Origin: Klebsormidium nitens
Lineage: Eukaryota; Streptophyta; Klebsormidiophyceae; Klebsormidiales; Klebsormidiaceae
Assembly (NCBI GenBank): GCA_000708835.1
Contig: DF237051.1
Span: 88,436 to 152,435, forward strand
Direction of reading: 5' to 3'
DNA: 64,000 bases
The notes under the pieces were generated by a model. That model had not been told where the DNA came from and did not search any database. It worked only from the letters and a program-made list of their open reading frames with translations. Made by a program: the position numbers and the translations under genes. Below are positions 12,001 through 22,831 of this stretch, piece by piece. Each line of letters begins with the position of its first letter. The stretch's first letter is position 1.

Positions 12001-15000
12001 TCCTGCCCCCCTTGGAAACTGTTTCAGTTGTAGGTGCTGGGGGAATTTGAGCGGGGGGTCCATGGCGAGCTAAAGGCGGCCTTCCAAAAGGTGGGTGTCT
12101 GTTTCTCCTCGAAATCCGCTCCCCTTGAAAGCCGTTTGTTATCTGAGCGTTTCGTGGAAGATTAGGTATTCCTATTCCCCGCTCAGAGTACACTTTCCGC
12201 AGTACTTTTATGGGTTGTGGGATGCAGGCTCACAGCTGTCCCTTTAGGGTACTCAGACGCTGCGAGAGAGACTTTATTCTGGATTTATTATCGTTTATCT
12301 TGTCGCGCCCGCACGGTGCATTTAACCCGGAAGGATTGCGCTTGGTCACCTCCGTCTGGTTCGCATCGAATGATACGCCTGGGGTTGGAAGTTTTACGCC
12401 TCGGGTCACTACGCCTGCAAGGCGATAGCAACCGGCCATAGCCGAGTTTTTAAACGCAGCGGTGGCCGACCCAAGGAGCAAAGCCTGCTGGCTCAAGAGT
12501 GCTGGGAGGGTTAGTACAATTGGAACAGACACTACTATTCAAGGCGGATATCTTCAATTCTCATCGCTTTGATGCATTTGCGCAAGTACGGCCATTGGAG
12601 AGTTGCTGCGTTAGGCTCCCTCGGTTCTGGCGATAGCCGTGGCTATTGCAAATCCCCGATCACAGTCTGTGTCTGATGAATGCGGCCTTGCATATCGATC
12701 GTTTCCAGCTTGGCCCCCTAAGAGCTGGCGACCTGCACTCTTAGAGCTGGCGACCGGCACTCTCAGAAGGGTCATCATGTTGTAACTCCTCCTAGACACT
12801 CAGGTCCATCGTCTCAACTCATAGTTGTCTTCAGTTACCCTTTGTAAGGAGAACTGGTCCCCCACGGTCGCCCCTTAGTCAGACACGGCTAGGAAACGCT
12901 TTTTCTGTCTATGCGTCTCGTGATGAGCTCTGATTTAACATGACCTTGTTTTCTGATCCGCCTCTTACCTCCGCCGGCAATGGTAAGTGCCCCTGTCCGG
13001 ATGGTTTGCTTTACTCAAGTCTTTTCCAACCGCCTTTTGGAAACTTACTACTTTCTCTCACTCTTTCCCTCCTAATATAAGCTCCATATCAATCTTTTAC
13101 AGGAGCTGGCGGTGATGGTTGCTCGAGGCCGCGACGGCTCCCTCCGCTCATACCCGGTCGTCGAAACCGCGCACAAGGACAACATCTGCCACACGGTCGA
13201 GGCGCCGGCCGCGATCCCGGAAGCGACGGCGAAAGCAGCCCTCAAAGTGGCGGAAAAAGCGGTAGGGTGCTTGTACGGAGCGGGGGTCTTTGGCGTGGAG
13301 CTGTTCCTGCTTCCGGATGGGGAGGTGAGAAGCTGGATTTGTGCTTCTTGGGAGCTCAAGCTTGGCCTTGCTTCGATTTCTTTGGGCAACGGGGGGGGGG
13401 TCGAGGCGCCAGTGCCAGCCTTGGAAACTGAAGGCGCATTCGGTAAAGAAGGCGAACGGGTGCCTGTTTCGAGCAGGGGCCTTTGACGTGGCGCTGTTTC
13501 TGCTTCCAGACGGACAGGTGAGGATCAGAGTCGTTCGAAGGGGTTTGAAACTCGGGATTGTCTTGGTATAAGAATAGGGTACCGGGAAAGCCTCCGAGAA
13601 GCGCCCGAGACAGCGACGGCTAAAGCGGCCTTCAAAGTTGCGGAGAGAGCGTTTGGGTATTTCTAAGGAGAGAGGTCTTTGCCGTAGAGCTTTTCCTGCT
13701 TCGAGGCGGCCAGGTGAGCTCCGTAATGTTCTGGGACGTAGTCGCACTTTGGGGTTCTTCTGAATTTGACGCTACTTAAGAAACGGGATAAGGTCTAGAG
13801 CGCCCACAATAGGCGCAGATGCGACGGCAGACCCGGTTCTCAATCTGGCCGGCAACATGGTGGGTTACTTTTACGGAGTGGAATTCTCTGGGGTGTAACC
13901 TTTCTGCTTGCGAATAGGTAGATGCAGGTAGATTGGCAGAGTCGGTACGGAAAGCGAGTGGGTCCTTGCCACTGCTCCGGCAGATCTTGCTGAACGAGTT
14001 GGCCCTGCACCCGTGCAACAGCGGCAACTCCATGATGAGGCGTAACTCGTCTAAAGGGAAGAAGCTTTTTGTGCTCTCAAATGGCAGGGTTCCTGGCCCC
14101 AGCATCAGCTCGCTGCTCGCTGCTCGTGCAAATCTTGCGGAACGAGGTGGCCCTCCGCTTCCCGGAAAAGTGCGACGAAAACCCCGGCGAAGTTCCAAGT
14201 TCGATAGACTGCCCTTCTCAACGCACTCTTGGGCCACTCAAAGTCTTCAAGTTTGGATCCTCGTCGCCGTGCAGATCCTGCTGAACGAGGCGGCCCCCCG
14301 CCCCCACAACAGCGGCGACTACACGATCGAGGCTAATACATGCCCAAGAAGGGACTATTGTTAACGGCAAGGCCCTACTTTCTAAGCTAACACGCCTGAA
14401 TTAAGAGCACCACATTGCTTCTTGCTGCCCACGCAGATTCTGCTGAACGAGGTGGCCCCCGCCCCCACAACAGCGGCCACTACACGATCGAGGCGTACCT
14501 GTATTTTCGAAAGACCACCATTTTCAGGGTCGCCAGAGATTGCCCTTGCCCGAACTGATCGATAACCTCAATCGCCGTGCAGATTCTACTGAATGAGGTG
14601 GCCCCGCGTCCCCACAACAGCGGCCACTACACCATCGAGGCGTGCGCGACGAGCCAGTACGAGCAGCACCTGCGGGCGGTCCTGGGGCTGCCGCTTGGCG
14701 ACCCGGCGATGAAGACGCCCGCGGCGATTATGCTCAACATCCTGGGAGAAGCGGAGGTGGGCGCGAAAGCTGCGATTTCGGTCTTCGAAGTTTTCTTCTT
14801 GGTTGCAAGATTTCGGGTTCGGCCTTCACGAATCGGAACGCCTCGCCTTGGCTTGGGTCAAGAAAGGGCGAGTGGAAAAAGGGTACGGTAGACTCTGCTT
14901 CGCTGAAGGTGTTGTAGGCAGATTCACCGACATTCCTGAGGTGAGAGCGACCGTTCTTTTGATGATGGCCTCTTGTTGTAAACTGTGTGGTTTCCGAACT

Positions 15001-18000
15001 AAGACTTGTCGTCAGCATGTTCGGCCCCAGAATGGTTCGGATTATCAACCAGGAGTATTCTGAAGAAGCTGCTTCGAAGGAGGGTGTCAAAGGCAATCAT
15101 CCCCCACACGGAAGCGGAGACGAGCGGATTGCCTCCTGCGGGTTATCTTTTCAAGCCCTTCGGACTCTGAGCTTGGAAATACCTTTCAAACAAGTTCTGA
15201 AGGTGCCAAGAAGCTGCTCCTCCGTTCGTTCTTTCGTCTCGGACTGCAGATTCGCGGTATGTTCACAGGCCTAGTTCCTTGCATCCGAAACTGATGTCAA
15301 AGACCCTGCTTGTGGCAGGGCGAGGCGGGAGTGTCGAATCCTTCAAGATTTTTGTGTCGGACTGCAAACTTCGTCACGTTAGAGGGCCGTGTTCCTTACT
15401 GATGTCGGAAATCCTGGTTATGGCAGGGCGAAGCGGGGATGGCGGCGGCGCACAAGCTGCTCCACAGTGCGGTGGCGGTGCCGGGGGCCAGCGTGCACTG
15501 GTACGAGAAACCGGGTGAGCCATGATCGAAACCAGACTGCCCACGTTCGCGTCTGGCACTGCCGTTGTAGTTTGAAAAGTGCCATTGAAAGGTTAAGGGT
15601 ACTCCGTTGCTTGTCTGGATAGGTGAGGCTGATTCCGGAACTTGGTAAGAAGCACAGCTTTCAATCTTGTGCGACATCCTCAGTTCTATTGCTGGAATGT
15701 CGGTAAGGCAAAGCGAAGCAATCCCCTCCGCTTTCGGGAGGATGAAAGTTAACAGTTCAGCTTTCGCTCTGGGCTATACTTGGCTTTGGCAACTCTGGAT
15801 CACTGCACTCTGGTTTTCAACCGCTCTTGATCGGGCTTCTTTTTGACAACATTGATTCGCATACTGAGCGCCTCATGTTCCGCATGTAGACGTCCGACCA
15901 CAGCGCAAGATCGGCCACATCACGATTGTCGGGCCGGACCGCCGGACGGTGCGGAGACGCCTCGCGGAGATCGTCCAAAAAGCCGGGTGGACCGGGGACA
16001 AAGTGCCACCCCTCGCGCGCTCTGCGTCGGACGATACATCCGTTACCGCCGATAATGGTTATGCCGAGAGCTTGGCGACAGCAGTTGATGAGTTAGAGGC
16101 CCCGACTGGCGAAGGGACGAGCGGAGCAGGGGAGGGAAGCTTAGAAGGTAGCGGAAGCGTGGGGGTTTCGGAACAGGGGGGTGCCAGTAGATCGGAATCG
16201 ACCCCCCGAGAGGAGGCGGGCACGAGTTACGGGACGCCTGGAGCCCAAGTGGGGATTATCATGGGGTCCGATTCGGACCTGCCGGTCATGTCCGCAGCGG
16301 CGGCCGTTCTCGAGGACTTCGGCATACCCTATGAGGTAAGTGCATAGCCTATGCAAGGATTTGACCACATGAGTTGCTTTTTGTGAGGGATTTTGGGTGT
16401 TCAAATTCGGCCAAGGCGGGCTGATGTGACATCAAGGGCGTTGCTGAGCAAACTGGTGACATATTCCCTCCTTTAACAACCTGCCAGGGTCCTGGTCCGA
16501 ATACCAGTCGGCAATCAACAATCTGCCGTACCAGGTCTGTCTAACTCTGCACTGTACGGTTTGCTGCAGTTTTGACAACCTTTTGGATTTTGAGGAGCGT
16601 GTCTATACGTTTCAACTGTAAACAGAGCTGCTTTTGATTCGTACTGCGTCCTTAGATCCTCGGAACTCACGCTCTGTGGACCAAGCGCATAGCCACTCAC
16701 GAATCGGATTAGTGTCCGTTTGCCTTTCTGACATCGTTCCTTATCGTGCAGTTGACTGTGGTGTCGGCCCACCGGACCCCTGACCGGATGTTTGAGTACG
16801 CAAAGCGCGCACATAAGCGGGGCATCCGGGCAATAATAGCGGGCGCCGGGGGGGCAGCTCATTTACCAGGTGCGCATCCGGATGACTTCGAAAGCCTGAA
16901 CTCTCACCGTTTAGAAGCCTAAACTCGTAAGATTTGTCCCAGCTCGAGGCCTACAAACGCTGAAAGGGACTTCGTGACAACTAGAGTGACTGTTTTTGCC
17001 CAGTGTTTCTTGGCACGATGCACAGACACGCAAAAATCGATTATGGTCGGCCGCATTGTTCCCCTCTGTCGGGGTTGAATGTTCTGTTGAGAGTCTTACC
17101 GACAGCGTGGTCGTTCGTACGCTTGTTCAAAGTGCGTGTAGGACTTTTGTTTTCACTCCATGCAATCGCCGGGCTGGGAGGCCAAAATGAGAAGATTTTA
17201 GTTCTGGATTTTACTTTTCGTGTCCATAAGATTATGTTCTCTCCACCTAAGAGTACAGTAAGGTAGGCCTTGCCAGGAGTCATGCCTTCTCGACAATCTG
17301 GGTATACCACATTCGTAGTACAATGCAAAGAATAGGCGTTCTTCACATTCGGTCCGTCCAGAAACGACTGAGCCGCAAGGAGTGTGCAACTCCATCTTAT
17401 GACGCCCACTCGAGCAAAGTGCTCACATACATTTTCCACCTTGTTTTGGCTCAGGTATGGTGGCGGCGCTCTCCCCCCTCCCGGTCTTCGGCGTCCCAGT
17501 CAAGGGCTCGACGCTCGACGGAATGGACTCTCTGCTGTCAATCGTCCAGGTGAAGATCTAAACAACTCAACGACCAATAGTACTGTAGCCATCAGTCATT
17601 CCACAAAGTCCACAAATGCCGGTTCAAGTATCCAAAGATTCGGATGCCTTTTGATGCTTTGATGATCCACGTGAAGGCAGTTCCGTACGAGGGATGTTGT
17701 ATTGACGGCTACTCTTATCACTTCTACTACTCGTATGTGTACGCAAGTCCCTTCATGGTCGACGGTCCAGAAGCTCCGTTAGGCTCGACCCACTTCCTCA
17801 ACACATGGTTCCTTCGCACGATAGATTTCGGGAGGGAAGAGGCTATGTTGCCTTGGGCCTTCGAGCCTTTGAATTTCTCCTGGGAGCCCATGAGCTCTCA
17901 GATCTGTTGCTGTTTTACCAATTTCTGCCATTTTCTTCCCCCCCCCTCAGATGCCACGGGGGATCCCCGTGGGAACATTGGCCATTAACAACGCAATGAA

Positions 18001-18163
18001 CGCCGCGCTCCAAGTGGTGCGGGTGTTTGGGGCCTTCGACCCGGCCGTCTCCGAGAAGATCGTGGCGTACCACAAGGATCTAGAACGGATAGTGCTGGAA
18101 AAGGCCGAGAAGCTTGAGGCGGTGGGGTGGAAGAAGTACTTGGATGGGCAGCGAAAACAATGA
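9037..18163 (+). CDS. ADE2: Phosphoribosylaminoimidazole carboxylase, fused PurK-PurE, plastid-like leader
   Basis: Twelve exons in phase: 9037-9377, 9793-9964, 10291-10449, 10941-11003, 11625-11819, 13103-13324, 14583-14756, 15427-15514, 15890-16335, 16752-16869, 17455-17549, 17951-18163; 761 aa. It makes CAIR from AIR in purine synthesis. The first exon (about 113 aa) is Ser/Arg-rich, short of acidic residues until its end, and ends near RCAMSS, as plastid transit peptides do. The PurK half shows [43 protein letters not shown] and [15 protein letters not shown]. The PurE half shows [24 protein letters not shown] with the catalytic His, [13 protein letters not shown] and a normal C terminus. 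Between the halves, one exon encodes an unusually long acidic Gly/Ser linker of about 80 residues. Three introns hold decayed copies of neighbouring exon ends. The start is the first Met giving a transit-like leader; an in-frame upstream alternative is not excluded. Confidence 0.93.
11908..12090 (+). repeat. Exon echoes of AIR carboxylase exon 5 (two decayed copies)
   Basis: Downstream of exon 5 (11625-11819) the intron repeats its 3' end. A copy at 11908-11968 matches the part coding [16 protein letters not shown], with several substitutions. A poorer copy at about 12033-12090 ends in CTTCCAAAAG followed by GTGGGT, like the true exon end. Neither is needed to complete the protein. Confidence 0.8.
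13399..13917 (+). repeat. Exon echoes of AIR carboxylase exon 6 (three decayed copies)
   Basis: The 3' end of exon 6 plus its donor site is repeated with ends near 13517, 13713 and 13917, about 195-205 bp apart. The first two copies keep a GTGAG donor after a CAG. Identity falls with distance from the real exon. Stops and indels break the later copies. Confidence 0.8.
13981..14494 (+). repeat. Exon echoes of AIR carboxylase exon 7 (four copies)
   Basis: The acceptor CAG plus the start of exon 7 (coding [14 protein letters not shown]) recurs at 13981, 14129, 14272 and 14434 before the real copy at 14580, spaced 148, 143, 162 and 146 bp. The copy at 14272 still reads [14 protein letters not shown] in frame. 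The earlier ones are more decayed. Confidence 0.85.
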
Positions 18164-20635
18164 CGTGTCTGTCCGATCGTGGCTCTGGAGTCGATGCAAC
18201 CGTGTGATTTGAGTGGCGTTTGTATGCTCGTTTGCAAGGATGGCGGTTGATCCCTTCAACCGGTTACTACATTGGGTGTGATGATCGCTTGGTGTCTCGG
18301 TGTATTTTGGAGTTGAACCACGTGCATCGAGGCATCACTCTCCTCAAGGCGTGGCCGCGGGTTAAGGCGTGTTCTCATTTAGTGAACCGTGGGATGACGG
18401 TCAATATACTAAGTGAGCGGTGGTCCCTTGGTGAATCAACAAAGTTAACAAGCGAGAATATGATCCGATGGGTTTGCAAACGATCGTATTTTTGTTGGCC
18501 GGGTCCCATGTAGGTCAATTTGGCTGTGCAAATTCACTCTGTATCAGGCAGTTGCATTTGAGTCGGTCAGAGCACTGCGTACGACCACCAAGCTGAGCCT
18601 GGCCTACTCCGAGATTAGTGTGCAGAGCGTCCCGGCGGCCACGGAATGCATGGCAACGTCAATTGGTTGAGGCATTGCATGATGTCGTTGTAGGTGAAGC
18701 TTAATTAACACGTGTTAGTACAGGCCGGGTGAAATAAGCAAGGTTTGGAGGGGGGGTGTGGAGCATCATTGCACCGCGCCTTTCTGGACCGGCCACCATG
18801 CTTGAAGTGGTGGTTACGATCGTTCAATCATATGGTCAATAAGCTAGGCAGAATCCGTTATGCTAGACATGCAGCGTTGCTATACTCGCTTCAATGCATT
18901 GATAGACAAAGAGTATATATGTTTGTATACACACCTTCTTGCATCAGCACACATTCACACACATGCGCCGCACGAGTCCATGGCTTAATTTGTCAATTTT
19001 GCTGCACGCTATGCTCAGTGGTTAGCTGGTGGGAATGCAGAACGTGTATAGGTAGTACGACTAACTACCTACATTAACAAACTTCAGTATAAGCCTATTG
19101 AATAGTACGCTGCATAGACGGCTCAGCTGAGCGGTGGCCGGGCGGCTGTACGCCGCCATGGTGCACGGGTAATCGGATACGGCGGCCGCGGCGGACTAGC
19201 CTGGCTGAGTGAACGCCCGCGCGCGGCCCCAGCCCCATAATCCAACTTTGATTTTAATTGCAATGGTGACGATGCCATGATGCCCATGTGACCGCATCGG
19301 GTGCTGACGTTGGCTGACGTCGACTGCGAGATTTGCGGGTATCTTTATGACTTACCAAGTTCGTATTAGGTAACGGTCGTTTAGTAACCCATGCGTTCCT
19401 GCAAACTCTATCCATCTACGGAAGTGACCGGTGCATTCAACCGACAGTTCTTGACACTTGTAGTGGGTACTTGGTACCCGGCCCTGGCCGCTGGTGATGT
19501 GTGGACACGAGCTGGCGTTGATGAGGTAATTCAAGAATGAATTTATATCTTGTACTGTAGGTCGTATACCGTAAATGCAAGCGGTTTGGTCCGACTCGTG
19601 ACTCGTGAGTCCAGACGTACGCCATAGATATCCGGAATACCTAAGAAACCGGCCGGTTGACCTCGCTGGCGGTCGGTGCTTATTTAGCCGAGCACTCAGT
19701 TGTACGCCCCGGGGGACAACCAAAAGGGTCCAAAACGCAGCCATGGAAATACCACCATAAATTGAATAGTACCATCCCCGGCCATTTACTGGTCCGAGTT
19801 CGGCCGGGGAGTCTGTCTGGACTCTGGAGACTGGACCGTTCCCTACCGGTTGAACGCCCGGGCATGATCATTACCTGTTTCTCAAACCCGTGTACAATTA
19901 ATTGTGACCATCACAGAAGGATACAGGTGGACCGTGACATCGGCGCCACGTTGGTATGTACTGACGAGCAATGATCGTCAGCAGATTACGTATTATTACT
20001 GCTTGCGTCAGGTAAGAGTGAATGACGGAAGCACTTTTTAACGGGATCAGCACGAGCTGTCAGTCGCACAGATGGCCACGTTGGCACACTGTAGAGGGAT
20101 CAACGTCACGGCGTCTGACAAAGCTACATTTTGCCACGTGTCAACTTCGGAAGCCGTTGCAGCAAAAGGGCACCGCGAGTTTCTATGTCTTGAAAATACG
20201 TCACGCGTCACAAGATCCGGCGGCTCGATTTGAGGTGGATCGCAGGATCCGCTCTGCATCCTCCGAAATAAACTGCCGCAGGGAGTTACCTCACAGATTT
20301 GATTCTGACCGACTCGGCGGTAGGGTTCGGAAGCGGATGCGAAGGTGAAACGGCAAAGTCATGATGCACGACGAAATTGCAGCCTCATGGTTTCAAATCA
20401 GGCCCCGAGATTGTGAACAAAAGGCTCTGAAACGCCGATATCAGATCCTAGCGCTGAATATCTAGGAGAAATGGGAGGAAGGCGCCTTGCCCCGTCACCC
20501 GTTTCCCGCACCCTGCCGCAGCGCATCAGCTGATTCGTATCCAAAGCGCGCAAGATCGACAAAGAGATACGTGGACGCGTTTTCAAAGGGGGCTACATTC
20601 CATGTGTCCATCGTTCTGACAGCCCACACGGCTAG
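18164..20635. other. Intergenic stretch, no gene seen
   Basis: Only short unsupported open frames are present. A GC-rich patch near 19130-19230 contains a small palindrome (GGCGGC-TGTAC-GCCGCC). Nothing further could be assigned. Confidence 0.45.
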
Positions 20636-22831
20636 TTGAGGAGCCTACACCTTGTGTTTGCATTGGAGACAGCTTCTGTGCTTGCAGGAAGTGGGCAGTG
20701 TGCAAGGAGCAAGGAGCAAACGCAGCGAGGCGCGCAATCTTATCTACTTGAGGTGAGCAATTACCATGTGATGAGTCTTGTGTCGCAGGTTGTGCAGGAT
20801 TGTGCCCAATTGCACTGACCTTTGCTGAGGTCAGCAGCTTATTCAGGAGCTGAGAGCCTTCTTGGTGAGGCGCGCCATCAAGTCATCTTCCCCCATAAGG
20901 CACATTACGCCCCTGTTGCTCCCAACTAGTCTAGTGGGCTGTGCATACTTCTTTTGCAAAGTCCCCACACGATGCAACACTGTGTCAACATGTCTTTATT
21001 GCTTGATTCTGTGCCCTATGTGGGTCTTGGAGTCTTAGCTAGCGCATGATCATTCGCTGGCGCTCTGGAGTGTGTTTGCAGACGCTAGTATTTGCAGAAG
21101 AGCCCTGATCTCTTGGTGGTCTTGCCGCATTGTGTGAGTATGGTATGAGGGGGGCTCTCTTCTGAGGTTGCCTCCTATTGCCTCCTATTCCCAAGCTGAA
21201 TGGGGAGTGGTCTCTATTCTTTGTGGTTCTGTTTCGCAGTTCTTTTAATCAACCTCTCACGACATGCTTTCTTTGAGTGCTGAGAAGAGCATAGCTCCAG
21301 GTGCGGTGTATTGCACTACTTCAGCTGGACTTCTCTTAGCAATGCAGGGTATTGCTTCAGAAAGCCCAGCATCCCGAGCGAGAGCCAGGATTGATCTCTG
21401 TAGACCAAAGATAAGCATAATGTGGGTCTTAACCCCTTTGTTTGTGACCAACCTGATACGTAACGTCCTTGCCAGCCCAGCAGGCTTTTAGTTCAGTGTT
21501 TGGGTTAGCTGGAGTTGGTATGACTAGGTTAGCTGGGGTTGGTATGACTGGTTAGCTGGTGGTTAAGCGAATGTACACCAAGGTGAATGGTTTCCAAGAA
21601 AACTATGTCGCTGTTAACAAAGGTGGTTTGGCTGATAACCATATGGTTTTGGGTTGCACCCGGCAAGATGATAGCAAGTCAGAGCATGTCAAACCTTAAG
21701 ATATTGACCACAAGGGAATGGGTATATCGCCACAGCCTTCCTGTGGGCTTCTCTCATTTGACTTTGTGTCTTTGCTCATGAACCAAAGAGCGGATGTAGC
21801 TGTACCGTAGAAAAGTATCTGGGTTTGGTTTCTGTAGTCAGGTGTCTGGCTGTTTTGCGACTCCTAGGTTCATACTTGTCTTGACACCGTAAACATGTGT
21901 CTAAGAAAAACCCAGTGTTTGTGGGTGGCTGTGTCAAGCCTTTGTCAAGCCAGTGCGGAAGACAAAGGTTGAAAGATGGCGGTTCCTCCTAACGGTCTGG
22001 AATGCATTATTGGGGCCGTGCGGTTCCAGGGGTTCAACAAGCTCATGTGCATGGGGTAGCTTGAGAGCTGAATTTGAACACCAGGTGCTAGCCCCAGACT
22101 AGAACCCGCTGTTAAAAAGCCCCACACAAACCCTCCGCTTAGATCTCTGGCTTGTCGTGAAGAAACGATCTGGGCGCAGTAGTCTGCTGCCAGATTTTTT
22201 TTTATTCCCAAAGGTCTGGACGCATGGGCACTTTGTTTTTCGTATTGGTCATTTGTCAACTTGCATCGTGCCTAAGAAGGCAGACTTCCAAACGTCCAAG
22301 CTTTATTGATTCTATTTGAGACACCCACTTCACGCTACATTCCCTCAGATCAGTTCTGATACCTGGTAGCCCTCTAACACCCAGTGCTCTGCTAACACCT
22401 GAATGTCGAAAATGTTTGATGGTCTTCTGATGCCTCATTTGAGTATCTCAGTGCCTTGAAGTGGGCATGAATACAGACAAAGATCACTGCAAGCAGCAGC
22501 CAAATTGGGCTGCTTGAAGGTCTTGATTTATCACCTTCGAGCTGTCTGAAAAGTCCAATGGGCGGTACTTTGCACCCCTTGAATGTCCTCTCCTTCCTCT
22601 GCTACTTGCTGCGAATTGTGTTGGTTGTCCATTTCGGTTGATTATTCCCTCCTTCGCATCTCTTAACCTGCTTCAACACGTTCAGAAACCTCTTGCCATC
22701 CACTCCATTCTCGTGTGCATTTTTTAGCTTTCCCCCCCTCTTAGCAAAACCCCTCATATCAATCCACTCAACCTCGGTTTACTTGTTACATGCAGGTGTT
22801 ACTTTTTGCAGCCGTAATCCAATTGTGGGCG
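20636..22831. other. G/T-rich region upstream of the YTH gene
   Basis: No coding exon could be supported. It probably contains the promoter and perhaps untranslated leader exons of the downstream YTH gene. A CAG acceptor-like site lies about 20 bp before the chosen start codon. Confidence 0.4.
21502..21560. repeat. Short tandem repeat, about 24-bp unit
   Basis: Two near-identical units of GGTTAGCTGGRGTTGGTATGAC followed by a third partial unit. Confidence 0.7.

Noticed and set aside
13325-14582. Collapsed or duplicated assembly artefact
   Set aside because: The copies differ by many substitutions and indels in a graded way, which simple misassembly would not produce.
19352-19744. Minus-strand frame of 130 codons in the gap before the YTH gene
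   Set aside because: No homology that I recognise, ordinary composition and no splice context.
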